From positions 192,027,027 through 192,091,026 of the forward strand of contig NW_024609857.1 of the NCBI RefSeq assembly GCF_016920785.2: a stretch of 64,000 bases of DNA. The letters are read 5' to 3'. Source of the DNA: Ixodes scapularis. Taxonomy: Eukaryota; Arthropoda; Arachnida; Ixodida; Ixodidae. The stretch's first letter is position 1. Every line of letters begins with the position of its first letter. The translations under genes were made by a program, and so were the position numbers. Under the pieces are notes generated by a model. It did no database searches and was not told the DNA's origin. It saw only the letters and a list, made by a program, of their open reading frames with translations. Shown piece by piece: positions 1 through 10,972 of the stretch.

Positions 1-241
1 TCAAATAGTCAAAACAAGGCATATTGTGTAGGTAATATAAATCGCTCCTGAGACAATTTGAAACAGAAGATTAGAAATAGCCTTTAAGTTAACATCTTAA
101 TTCATTTCATAATCACATCGAGATACGAAGTATTTATTTGATAAAATTGTCTGTATTTTGAAAGCTAAATATATACACCTGTTTCAAAAAGGAAGACATT
201 AATCAGTCTGCATTATTTGTGTTATGTATTCAGTAAGTCTA

Positions 242-298
<57 letters not shown>

Positions 299-777
299 TG
301 TGTGTGTGTTATGAGGCTGGTCATGCAAATCTGAATCCAAATAACAGCAGCCTGTGTGGAAAATGCAAGAGTATGTTCAATTTTAACATAGACGCGAAAA
401 CAGAAATGTTTATATAATTAAAAAATAGTTTCACCTTCTGAAAACATTTTCCACTTAATGAACCATTGCTTCACATCGCCTGAAGTAACCACGGCTGATG
501 GGAATTAAGATTCTTAAATATGACGCTGGTATTAACTCGTCTAGCTGACCATCTTTGGCATGTAACACAAGGCACGCGAAAATATTTGGCAACGCACACA
601 CCTTGTAAACTTAAAAATAAAACCGTTGTTCCTCCGTACTAATAAAGACAGAAACTAGAAACCTGCAAGGGGTTCTCACACCTCGATCGTCTTAGAAACA
701 CTGAATAGTGAATGCCACCACATAATGGGAAAGGGTTCTAGTGCTTCGTAGCTAAATAATGATCTACATTTATTTAG
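1..777. other. AT-rich intergenic or intronic DNA, no gene seen
   Basis: No open frame, RNA gene or repeat end is recognisable except the TA/TG microsatellite at 246-309. The last bases (gatctacatttatttag) form a plausible splice acceptor for the exon that starts at 778, so this stretch may be intron. Confidence 0.5.
246..309. repeat. (TA)n followed by (TG)n microsatellite
   Basis: An almost pure TA run of about 50 bp carries one 'ca' interruption and is followed directly by a short TG run. It is a simple dinucleotide repeat; no function is inferred. Confidence 0.95.
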
Positions 778-920
778 GTATTGATTTCCCCGATTACCTT
801 TTCGAGGCAGAAGCATCCGACGACTTCCTCTCCAACTTGAATTGCGAACGCGTGTCCATGTCCCAAGCGTTCATGGACAAACTTGGTGATGCCGGCTTTA
901 TCGCAGACTCCATTGACTAA
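778..920 (+). CDS. Last coding exon of an unrecognised gene (46 codons plus stop)
   Basis: An AG acceptor at 776-777 is followed by two bases completing a split codon, then 46 sense codons and TAA at 918-920. The peptide begins IDFPDYLFEAEASDDFLSNL and ends LGDAGFIADSID. It is acidic and has one Cys. The other two forward frames contain early stops, so this frame is the only open one. A good GTAAGT donor begins at 923, two bases after the stop, which would put an intron at the very start of the 3'UTR. The upstream part of the gene would lie left of the window. I do not recognise the family. The call rests on splice-site context and coding character only. Confidence 0.45.
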
Positions 921-922
921 CT

Positions 923-1948
923 GTAAGTAATGTTATATACAGAACCGTCAATGAAGTGTTTGCTTCTTTTTCTACGGGAGAAAACTATATGGCATTTTGA
1001 TACGGCAAGTCCAAACAAAACATACAGGTGCTCAAAGTGGGAAAAAACCTACATGAAAATAGCTCTGGTAACCTCAGAGTGACAGTTGGTGTTTTGCAAA
1101 GACATCAAGCTTATGCGGGAAGAAGCTATTAGCAATACGCCGGTTGTTACGGTAAGCTACCAGGAGGTTTTTTTGAAATTACACTAAAATAAAACCGTGT
1201 CAAAAAAGGTCCACCTTCGAAAGTACACACTCATGTGCTTCATGCGAGAAATCGCAGTTGATTTTACACGCAATAAGACTAATAAGTGTTATTCTTTTTC
1301 CCGCAGAAGGTATAATTACAATAATGAAAATTCGACAGCTTGACACCAATAGTTCTTTCAGTCAAGTAAAAAAAAAGGAAGAAAGAAAAGCTACAAAATA
1401 TAATTGTCGAAATATTACAGAGATAGAAAACTACCCTAGTACATGATCTCGGAATAAATGCGCCTACTACAAACTTAGATTATTATTGAAATGTTCAGAG
1501 TTACAGGGACTTACGATTCCAACCTTCTCATTGTAGCACTTTTTCATCTACATGGAGGAAAAAGAGAAACAACATGTTACGCTCTCCGAGATTAGGATAT
1601 AAAGCAGCGGTAGAATAAAAAAAAACGAGAAAAATGTTTTTTTTAAGCAGCTGGATTAAAGTTCTGTTTAAATTAATTATGCGATTTCTTCTTCAATAAG
1701 TTTATCTGTATCCCTAGTTAAAAAAAAATCAGATTAAACTATTATTTGTTCTGCAATCGTACAAAACATTTATTTTCGTACACAAAATTATGCACAGTCT
1801 ATACCATTCTTAGAGATGCAGATACGTTCAGATTTATTTCGCGGATCATAACAGATAGTATAGCATTAAGTTTGATGAACCTACAAATTAATATTATTGA
1901 ACAAAAGGTTAAGGCGCAAACGAGCTGGTGGTGGTTAAAGATTCGACT
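923..1948. other. Intergenic/intronic DNA, nothing recognised
   Basis: AT-rich, with poly-A and poly-T runs and no coding-like frame with splice signals. Confidence 0.5.
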
Positions 1949-2281
1949 AAAAAACCCCGGACTGGAACGAGAACGGACAGACAAACACAAAGTCTCAAAG
2001 ACAGCATTTATTCGACATCGAAAGGGCTTACATAGGCATCAAATCCTACACAAAACATTAGAGACGAGAGAGAGAGAGAGAGAGAGAGGGAGACATGGGG
2101 AATCCCGCGCCACAAACAGTACACCAAAATTTCTCCCTCTCTCTCCCTCTCTCTTTCGTCTCTAATGTTTTGTGTAGATTTGATGCATTTTTATAAGCCT
2201 TTTTCGTTGTCGAATAAATTTCAGCTGTGTATGAGACTTAGTGTTTGGCCGCCCCTTCTTGTCCCGGCCAGTCTCGTTTTT
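1949..2281. mobile_element. Fold-back element with GA/CT-rich centre
   Basis: The left arm (about 1949-2090) and right arm (about 2125-2281) are imperfect inverted copies. The left arm's 'tttattcgacatcgaaagggc', shown here only to its key part, pairs with the right arm's 'gttgtcgaataaa', and 'acacaaaacattagagacga' pairs with 'gtctctaatgttttgtgt'. The centre has complementary GA and CT microsatellites. There is no coding capacity, which fits a non-autonomous fold-back element. Confidence 0.75.
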
Positions 2282-3017
2282 GTTATTCAAAAGTTAAAAA
2301 TTAATATATTGTTTTTCTATTATGACCCCAAGTAGTTGTCTGCCCAATCAGTGGTACACATACACGAAACCAAAAAAAAAAGGGAAGAAAACATATGCTA
2401 AAGAAACGCAATGTACTGAGGATTCATCAGTAGTAAACGTGTCTTAAATTGTTCAAAATTTGCGTTGGAGATTTGCTGTTTGTTAAGCACAAACTGTGCC
2501 GAAGCCAAGTTTGAACTAGTTCGCAAGTTACAAGGGTAAATAAAATCTCACTAGACTTACCTTGTTGAAGGATAGCATGAAAAAAAATTATACTTAACAG
2601 CAAGGGCGAAGGATCAAGGGCTCTGAGCGCTGTATAGAAAAACTATAATGCAAACTAGTCGCCTTTCAGGTAAGGTTGCATTATTACTCCAGTACAGGTT
2701 TAAAATATATTCAATACATTTTTCGTTCGATATGGTGATCATAAAATACTTCTACAAAATTTCGTGGCATACATTTTTGGATAAACAACACACGTCTATG
2801 CACTCGAACAAAAATTCAGCGGTGGCAACACAAACGAGTGTGATCAATGAAATACGAAAAACAAAAACAAAAACACGAGTAGATGCATGGACCGCGACCA
2901 AACCACACCAAACATAAAGTATGTAGTCAAACCTGAGACTGAAAACCAGTTGTGAATCAACCGATACACAAATGTACCGTATAAACAGCTAACCCTAGTA
3001 CGCAAGAGGTGCATCTA
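2282..3017. other. Intergenic DNA, nothing recognised
   Basis: AT-rich. An open frame at 2648-2917 has no splice or family support. Confidence 0.4.
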
Positions 3018-3019
3018 TA

Positions 3020-3732
3020 GGGTTGTTCAAGTCACCAGGCTCGATCTAAAATGGACCGTAAAAATCGACGCCTGCACGTAGCAATTTAAACTTTTCGTCA
3101 AATGTGTATTTCACAGGTTGGTTTTTTCTCGTAAAATTACAAAACGTAGCTCTGTTTCTGTAAAAAATAAGGCCAAGAAACTTGCCAGGGTCTACGGCGG
3201 GCAGCAACGCAAACGACAGGGGTCCAGTAGCGGGGTGTGTTTGGCGTTCGTATACAATGGCGCTACCTCCTAATCGTTAAGGCTCGCGACCACCGTGCTT
3301 TGTTAAAATGAATATAATCTTTTTGAAATGTACCTTCGTTTGAAAAATGAATGCGAACAATAAAAGCAAAACTTAAAGTAAAAAAACACGTCTGCATAAC
3401 GGCGGCGCTTTTGCTGCCAACGGATTTCGTCTGCGTGTCGTCTGCTACCTTTCGCTGATCGGCTGCGCCTTCAGACGCTGCTCCCGACGCCATCTATCAA
3501 TACGAACGGCAAACACAGCACGCTACTGGACTTGGTCGTCTGGGTCACCGCCCGCCGTAGACTCTGGAAAGTTTCTTGGCCCTATTTTATACTAAAAGAG
3601 AACTACGCTTTGTAATTTTACAAGGAAAAACCGACTTTTGAAATACACCTTTGACGAAAAGTTTAGATGGCTACGTGCAGGCGTCTATTTTTACGGTCCA
3701 TTCTAGATCGAGCCTGGTGACTTAAACCACAC
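3020..3732. mobile_element. 713-bp TA-flanked MITE, copy 1 (sister at 49517-50226)
   Basis: The element is bounded by TA (3018-3019 and 3733-3734). Its long inverted ends carry 'aagtcaccaggctcgatct' on the left and the matching complement on the right, running inward about 200 bp through 'ttttcgtcaaatgtgtattt'. The interior matches the copy at 49.5 kb almost throughout, including 'gcttttgctgccaacggatt', in the same orientation. There is no transposase frame. The ends (GGGTTGTTC, against GGGTGTCC in copy 2) and TA flanks suggest a non-autonomous Tc1/mariner-type element; the superfamily is inference. Confidence 0.85.
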
Positions 3733-3734
3733 TA

Positions 3735-5254
3735 TATAAGTGTGAATAAATAATTTCAGCCTCGAAACAAAAAACAAGGGTCGACCTGTTATTCAGGGGA
3801 AAAAACATACAATTTAATACGATATGATGATTTGAATAGATATATAACGTAGTCACAGACAAAGTAAGAAGGGTAGGGCGCGTCTTTGGAACGCCTAGAC
3901 CCCAGTACGCGCTCCATGTCTTCAGCCTGTCTTTGGCTACGCGCGTGCTCGCTCGAAATGCACGGGAAGCAAAAGCGTGGTCAAAGGTATGAAGCTCGCG
4001 CTGACGGAGCGTCAAATGAAGCTCCTTTCTACCCTTATCAGCTTGTCAGGAACTATTCTACACTACATCATATTGATAGAAAATTTCCCATGCTCGTTTT
4101 TCAATGACCAAATTACTATTTTCTTCGCGCATTGTTCGTATTCTAAATGACGGAACAGTAGATTGTTACCCATTTTTAGCTACTTGTTAAGCGAGGAAAT
4201 TTTGTCTTAAAGTGCAGGTGGAATACCAGAAATTTTCGCATTTCTCGTTCACAAAAAAAAAAAAAAACTTAATCTGTTTTCAACAGCTACAAACGTTAGA
4301 CTCAAATACTGTCGTTGCATCTCGGCTGTTGGCTACGAGAGGAAGGGCAGTGTTCAAGGCAAATGCAGCCAGGCTTCGAAACGAAGCTCTTGAGTTTGAG
4401 GGGATATAACATATATACCATTTTCTTTTCTGTGTTTCTATCAGATGACCCTCGGTGAGGCCAGGCTGTTCTTTTCAGTATTTACTGATATATAAGAATG
4501 CCTCGCCTGAAAGTATTTAGAAAGAATTTTTTTTTTACGTAAAAAAAATCATTTTCTTTTCATTTTTGTTGGCGTTTGAAAAAAAATTATTGAGGTATTT
4601 TATTGAGAAATGAAAACAAATCTTTTAAGCACCATTTAAGAGGCTTTATTTAAACCCTTAATGTGGCACTAATTTTTATATTTTTAATTTACAAGGACTT
4701 TAGCAACTATGTTCCTCCTTAAGAGCTTATATATCTGTATTATAAGCAGTAAATATTGGATATTAATTTTTATCTTAAATTTATGCTACACCAGCACTTT
4801 TCTCTTGACTCGCATAATCATTCCACTCTGATCAGGACTGCTGATTGAGGGTACGTAGCGGCGATAATATGTGGTATCGTATGCCATTCTAAAAATTATC
4901 TGTTTCAAGTGTGTTTCATGATTAAGTTCGGAATGAAGGCTACGCTGCTTTAAATTGTTGAAGGTTCCATAAGAACCACAAGGGCGGCAAAAAGTGGCGA
5001 ATCGTTTATGCAGTCAAATATTACAGTAGGTGAAGTTTTTACCTGGATAATGTCCTTGTTGCCTGCATCGTAACATTCGTCGATAGCCTGCACATCCTTT
5101 TTGGGAACATAAAGTAATGCCAGTATTAAGATTGCGCTAATACATACACACTGATTGATATACATTAAGCCATCAATAAGAATGTTCACATGCGCGCTCC
5201 TACAATGAGAGACCATTATGGCTAGAATGTAATTAAATGCAAAGCTGCAAATGA
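3735..5254. other. Intergenic DNA, nothing firm recognised
   Basis: No convincing exon or repeat boundary. A weak 45-nt minus-strand exon candidate at 5043-5087 was considered and not called. Confidence 0.4.
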
Positions 5255-5351
5255 GCTGGACAAGAATAACGAAATAATCCCTGGAGAAGGGATTATTGGG
5301 ATCTTGTTCCCCTTATCCAGGGATTATTTTCGCCATTCTGGCTTGTCTAGC
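5255..5351. repeat. Short imperfect inverted repeat
   Basis: Left 'aaataatccctgg' pairs with right 'ccagggattattt', and the pairing extends outward (gctggacaag with cttgtctagc). The arms are about 30 bp around a short loop. This is probably a small fold-back element. Confidence 0.65.
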
Positions 5352-5841
5352 ATTAGTTGAAGAGTAATCTATTACATATACTTTTACATCGCAGCGTTGA
5401 TGGACGCATTTCGTATTCTTTTGCCAATGCAAAGTCTCAGTTTCAGGTAACACTAAAACAACCTACAGTTCCTACACCATAACCGCCTCTCATAAAAGCG
5501 TAAATATGCAGGATGTGCCGTAGACACAAACACAGTATATAGTTATCCCGGTTTTGAGACTGGATACCAATATTTATTACGTTTAACTCACTGCTCAAAG
5601 CGCAGAGTTTCTGGGAAATAATGCGAGCAACTGGCCCTGATACTTGCAGCTTGCCCGTAAGGAGATCACTAAGCTCTCAAACAGTTTAGAAAGAACCATG
5701 GCGCAAGTCGGCGCCCAAACCCAGGGGATTAAAAAATAAATAAATCCAGCACAATATCGCCTGTTCGACAACTGTAGGGAAGTATTTCCAGACATCCCTT
5801 TGTATCTCGATATATTGGTCGCTATGTGCTATGAATTCTGG

Positions 5842-5890
5842 ATGACGATGAAAGCAACAATCGCCGCAGTCTTGGCAGTTTTGTACTCTG
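5842..5890 (+). CDS. Candidate first exon encoding a secretory signal peptide
   Basis: ATG at 5842 opens a short frame reading MTMKATIAAVLAVLYS, a short basic start and a hydrophobic core typical of a signal peptide. One further base precedes a possible GTCAGT donor at 5891, giving a phase-1 exon. Many tick salivary proteins carry the signal peptide on a separate first exon, so the structure is plausible. GTCAGT is a weak donor and read-through ends soon after, so a chance hydrophobic frame is possible. No matching second exon was identified. Confidence 0.35.
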
Positions 5891-7327
5891 GTCAGTTATC
5901 GCCGCACGGTTACGGGCCGAACTAGAAATACGTCGTATAGGTACAGCAGGTTTTTTGTGACCACTGCAAAAGTTCATAGCACATTGCTGACAGAACATGA
6001 CGTTGTGAATCTAGGTCGAAAAACATTTTCCGGTATTATCCGTCTCCCACCAGGATGAACAGCAGCCAATGCGACGAGCTATAACCCTAAAAAACGCTGT
6101 GAATGGGGCGCGTGACTTCACGTTTTACACGTTGCTGCACCTCACCGGAGGGTCTGTGAAATTCTCAGGCTTAGATCTGGTTAAATGGTACATAGCGTCC
6201 GCTGCGGCTCAATTCGAAAATGAGACGTAGTATTGGCGACTCTAACTTAGTGATTTGTATTTCCCGTTCCTTTGTTTTACAGTTTTTCCGATAGGATAGT
6301 CTAGCTATCGCTGCACAATTCACTAGGCGTTAGCTGTTCACTTCTATCCTTTACGTCTTTTCTACTAGATGATGCACCTGCTTTGGGTTCAAAAGAGACG
6401 GTGCTTTGTTGTAAAATGCGAGCTCTCCACGCCCAAGTGTGCACTCTTCGCCCATACGAATATTGTACGTCCACTGAAAACATTCATCACTTTCAAGGTC
6501 ACGAAAGAATCCCCTAGACAACACCTACGCTACCTACTGCTCCGGTAAATTTACTCGATTTTGTTACAGAGTTCCGCAGGTTATTCTACCGACCATTTGA
6601 AGACTGCAAGTTGTAGTGCCATAGCTTACCGAGTGACAGCCAAATAGATTTCTCAGTTGTTTTTGTTGACTTCATCCATAATTTTTGGTACATCAAGATT
6701 CAGACAATGTAGCACTGAACAGTAGGGTGCTTTCTTGTTATCACCTCATTCGTTTCGCTAAACGTTCCACCTCAAAATACTCGTGGCGAATGGACGACCC
6801 ATTACAGAAAAAAAAGAGTTTTGACTTCTCAGCTTGTTTTTACTGCGGCACTCTACAAATGGCCTAGTTGCTCAATACTTATGCACAACAGTCTTTCTTT
6901 CTTCTGAATTACTATTTATAATATGTGATTTCTAACAAAACATGAGGGTTGCAGATAATGGCTCTATTAATGATAAAAGAAACCTGCTGGAAATCCCATG
7001 AATAGGAGCTGACGTATTGCTGAAAAAATACATTTTGTTTCTTGAGGACTGAGCACATTACCTCTTGGAAATATAAGTAGAACGTACTAGAATGTATTAC
7101 CTCTTGGAAATATGAGTAGAATGTGTGAGTAGAATGTGCTAGCGAAACGCAGACTGCAATTACAATGCTTTGAAGACGCTCCTCTTCAAAATAATAGTGA
7201 ACAGACTATTTCGCGACACGTAGTGTTTCACGAAACAAAAAATACCGAGAAAAATGCTGCTTTAGTGAAGGTATTACAGAAAGAAAAAAAGAATGCTCAG
7301 ATAGTTGGAAAAGAGTTTTCGTGATAC
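5891..7327. other. Intergenic DNA, nothing firm recognised
   Basis: Mixed-composition DNA. It has a short direct duplication near 7060-7130 ('attacctcttggaaatat' occurs twice) and no gene. Confidence 0.4.
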
Positions 7328-7434
7328 CTTCGGGCTCATGGCGGCACGCCTGACAAGGGCCAGTACGAGTCGGTTCATTTGCTCCTTGCCCATACCGCTG
7401 TCATATGCTTCAAAAGCCAGTGGCACCTTAAAAT
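7328..7434 (-). CDS. Candidate internal exon of an unrecognised minus-strand gene
   Basis: Read on the minus strand, a pyrimidine-rich acceptor (ttctctattcttgcag) ends at 7435. It is followed by two bases and 35 codons with no stop. The peptide begins FKVPLAFEAYDSGMGKEQMN and continues RLVLALVRRAAMSPK. The exon would end with AAG before GTATCA at 7327, a weak donor. The translation has balanced composition with an amphipathic helical second half, unlike the shadow frames around it. I do not recognise the family, and neighbouring exons were not found. Confidence 0.45.
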
Positions 7435-7752
7435 CTGCAAGAATAGAGAACTTTACTTAATTTTCATAGCATACTTTAAGCGCTTCAAATTTGTACATTT
7501 TGTACTGATTTTCAAAAATTTATTTTGCCCCTTATCGGTAGATTCGAAGCAATATGATCAAGATTAATCCAGAAGGCGCGTATTTTTTCCACTTTATTTT
7601 TAAGCGCGTTGAATACGGTATTAAAAATGATCGTGTATTACGTAGACGATTGGGCAAGTTGGTTAATTATTAAAAGTACAAACAGCGCAAGGACACGGAG
7701 AGAAGAAAACAAGAAACATCCAGCGCATAGTTAGAACTAAATTTTATTGATG
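7435..7752. other. Intergenic DNA with tick-type repeat fragment
   Basis: 'gggcaagttggtaatta'-like sequence near 7645 recurs in variant form near 57000-57055 and 63240, suggesting a fragment of an interspersed repeat. No gene. Confidence 0.35.
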
Positions 7753-7760
7753 CTTAGGTG

Positions 7761-8927
7761 CAGTGTTGTACACGTTCCTCAAAAAGAGCAGTGCTAGCTC
7801 GTTCCTTGTTCCTTCTGATTTTTGGAACGCGTTCCCGTTGTAAGTTCCATCTGTGATGAAAGAACTCGTTAGAGTTCTTTCATCACAGATGGAACTTACA
7901 ACCCGTTAGAGTTTAAAAGAGGAAACGTATAGGTAAACATACGTGAACTTCGTAGTTTGCTAATTTCCATATTTAGGTATATGAGACAAAGTTTTTTTTA
8001 TCTATCCCATCAAATGGCAACATACGAATTTGAATGCCGTGATGGAAGGACACCTTTAGGTTCGGTGATGCCCTTCTAAGAGTGCGCGTCCTCACCACTT
8101 CTACCGGGCACGAGTTTTTCCCGTGCCTTGCACCGATGACTAAAGAATATGCTTATCTGCTTAGTACAAACGGATGCGCCTACTTTCTGCATGTCTAATT
8201 CCCATTTTTTTACGGTGGAAGGGAATTGGAGAAGAGGGCAGGGCATCTGGAGGGTCAGTCTTCAAAACTACCAGCCAGTCTTCGGGAACGTTGAATTTGT
8301 TGTTCAGCTTGAAGGTGGGGGAGAGGGGAAAGGGAATAAAGCTTACTTTTTTGTTTTTTTAAGTGACCAATGTTCGAGACACAAGGGTGCGTTGGATGCC
8401 TGGTAACATGTTCCTTCGTTATAACTGTAGGTCTATTTGTGGAAGCTCAGTAATTGCTCTACCGGCCTTAGATTTCCGGGTGTATGAGGATTCATGGAAC
8501 TAAAGCAAGTAGCTTAGTTTGGAGACTTCCCTCTTTCTGTGTCTTTGCCTACGAATAAAGGTTTAACTTTTTGTACCGCAGTCTTGGGCACTGAAAACCG
8601 GATTATTAACCACCAGCTCGCCCACACCCGACTCATACCCAAGCGTGGACCCCACAAATTAAACCCCAGAATAAGTAACAGAGAGGTTATCTATGCCCTA
8701 CTCCTCGTAAAAAATTTTTCATACTTTTCAAAACTCCTCCCTTAGAAATATGATAAAAAGTACTCCAGTGGACGAAAAAAGAAAAAAACGCCGCTGTTCT
8801 TTTCGTCCCCTTAAAAATGTAACGAGTTCCCCATTTAGTTCCACTAAGGCAAAATTGAACACGGACGTTCCTCCGTTCCTCCTGAAAGGAACGCGTTCTA
8901 GGAACGTTGTTCTTCCTTACAACGCTG
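7761..8927. mobile_element. Non-autonomous hAT-type element
   Basis: The ends are CAGTGTTGTA on the left and the complement of CAGCGTTGTA on the right, fitting hAT terminal inverted repeats. The flanking 8-mers are cttaggtg (7753-7760) and ctgagatg (8928-8935), agreeing at 6 of 8 positions, as expected for an aged 8-bp target duplication. Both ends carry ggaacgcgttc motifs in inverted order. No transposase frame was recognised in the 1.17 kb. The assignment is inference from end structure. Confidence 0.6.
7837..7902. repeat. Perfect 30-bp hairpin, 6-nt loop
   Basis: The 30-nt arm 7837-7866 is exactly complementary to 7873-7902 around the loop cgttag. The bases cgttagagtt occur right after the left arm and again right after the right arm, a signature of a template-switch insertion. 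It lies inside the hAT-type element. Confidence 0.95.
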
Positions 8928-8935
8928 CTGAGATG

Positions 8936-9284
8936 AAGCACGAATATTACGTGTCAAAACTACAAACAAGTCACTTAAAGAAAAAAAAAAATTTAAAGAC
9001 AGGGGTCACGGCAAATGTAACTTGAGCGTGGTGGCCTTATCTGATATAAAAAAAAAAACAGCCCTCTCTATCTGAAACTGATAGTGAAGGGCGCTGACTC
9101 ATTCCGACCCTGTTTGGCCTATCTCGTGTTCTTCCATAATCTCGCGGGTCAGCTTATTCTTAGGTTTACTAATGACAGTTCACTTTTCACAGGCAGGGGT
9201 GCAACACAGTCTCGGCAATACATTTCAAGGTGTCGCGACAGAACTCTAGAAACATTATAATTATTAATAAGTAGTTCTGACAAT
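8936..9284. other. Intergenic DNA, nothing recognised
   Basis: No gene or repeat boundary seen between the hAT-type element and the LINE fragment. Confidence 0.4.
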
Positions 9285-10681
9285 GTACGTCAAGGCAGCA
9301 TTCTCCACTGTGTCAGTGCGTGCGACATGGTTCGCTTTCTCTTTTGGACGGTCCTCGCGGTTGCGCCGTCGAGTATGTGGTTTGGGCTCTCGAACCAGGG
9401 CGTCTTTCCGTGGCAATATGCTTGGTGGTGGAAGGAGACCGATGCTTCGCAGGGCTGGATGGCACAGCTGGAGTAGGCGTACACCGGCGTCGGATGAGGT
9501 GCGCCGCCAATGGTGCACGCCGTTACCGGTCTCGATAATGGCTTGGTGAGTGGAAAGGGTTGCGTACCGGTAGAGCTTTTCCGTACTTGTGTGTCTTTCG
9601 GAAGGCGTTTGATGGCGCGAAGGCATTCGCGATGCAGAACCTCCAGTTGCATGCATTTTATCTTGGTGAGTTCGAAACATGTGGAGCCATGAGCAGGCTT
9701 TGGTGGTGAGGGTTGCCTGAGTAAACATACGAATGTTGCGTGTACCGGCACCACCAAAGTGATTGCCTATCCTCTAGATGAGATGGAGCTGTTGCTTCCT
9801 TGCGGACTTGAGATGTTTAAGCAATTCATCCGCGCCGCCTTCCACGTGTAGTGAAAGTCCGATGATGAGGATCCAGCGCTCAGGGGAGCAGTGAATGGGC
9901 TGATTGTCCATAGTGAGGTGTACTTGGTTTCGGTTATGTTCAAGATCATCAGTGACAAGGAGCTGTGTTTTCTCTGGGGTGAACTGCATACCGGTGGCCG
10001 GTAGGCATCGATCCAGGACGTACAGGGCCAGTTGTGCAGTGGCGGCGGTAGTTTTGGTGTCGAGCGTGGTGTGGCGGGGATCTACCCAGAGGGTGGTATC
10101 ATCCGCGCACATTGTGAGCTGTAGATGTTTAATGGTGCGCAGCTCTTTCGCAATCATGCGCATGACAAGGTTAAACAACGTCGGCGAGAGGATGGCGTCT
10201 TGGGGAACTCCGCAGGCATTGGGGAACGTGCGAAGCTGTTTGGCACCGGAGCTAATTTCGAAAGAACGGTTCTCGAGGAAGCCCTTGACGGCTTTGACGA
10301 TGCGGGTGCCCGCCCCGCGTTCCTCGAGTGTTTCGATTACTGCCGAATGTTTCACTGTGTCAAAAAAAAAAAAAATGACCGCATCTGCACGTGGTGAATG
10401 ATGTTGATTGGGGCGAAGCTCTGGTGGTGCTCATGATACTGATTTTATTGTTCATAGGTAGTGCTGATGGTGCTGATTCTTTTGTTTGTTGCTCATAGGT
10501 AGTGCTGAGTTCCGGGTTGCGTTTCGACTTCATTATTACTGCTTTATGGTTGGTGAAATGCAGATGCAGTGGTTCTTCTAGTAGATCAGCTTGGATCCGC
10601 TAGAAGCCGCCGTGGGAACGCATCTCCACCGCTTAAGTCAACGGCCCATGTCAGAAAGAGAATGTGTGGTATGGAACGTGG

Positions 10682-10827
10682 TTATATACGCATTTGAGCA
10701 TTAGACCGCAGCGCCCTCTCGTCTATAAACGTTGAGCCAATGTATGCAACGTTTAACCTCGATTATATACGCATTTGACCGCAGCGCCCTCTCCTGTATA
10801 GACGTTGACCGGCTGCATGCAACGTTT
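10682..10827. repeat. Two-copy tandem duplication
   Basis: Units 10682-10754 and 10763-10827 both begin ttatatacgcatttga, share gaccgcagcgccctctc and end with gcaacgttt. The copies have diverged by small indels. Confidence 0.85.
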
Positions 10828-10890
10828 CATCCATGACAGAAACCCCAGCTCTTGAGTCACTACCACATCTCAGAGCCCCCTACTCGTCCC

Positions 10891-10972
10891 GCAGTCGTGG
10901 CCGAGTAGTTAACGCGATGGACAAGAAATCCATTGGGGTCTCCCCACACAGGTTCGAATCCTGTTGACTGCG
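10891..10972 (+). tRNA. tRNA-Ser(AGA)-like gene or SINE head, U33 missing
   Basis: These 82 nt fold as a class II tRNA. The acceptor arms GCAGTCG and TGACTGC pair with one G-U. The D-arm carries the A box (gtggccgagtagtt), the variable arm is long (ggggtctcccc), and the T-arm acagg-ttcgaat-cctgt holds the B box. The anticodon loop caagaaa would present AGA, so serine, but position 33 is A instead of the near-invariant U. A T-run follows within ten bases and could stop RNA polymerase III. It sits inside a mobile insertion. Tick SINEs of the Ruka family are reported to be tRNA-Ser-like, so this may be a SINE head or tRNA pseudogene. Confidence 0.6.

Noticed and set aside
5043..5087. A 45-nt minus-strand exon candidate (AIDECYDAGNKDIIQ) between AG and GTAAAA
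   Set aside because: There is no pyrimidine tract, the frame stays open on both sides, and the segment is too short to distinguish from chance.
9283..9757. Several overlapping frames of up to 155 codons on both strands
   Set aside because: They are pieces of the decayed minus-strand LINE C-terminus or its antisense; not separate genes.
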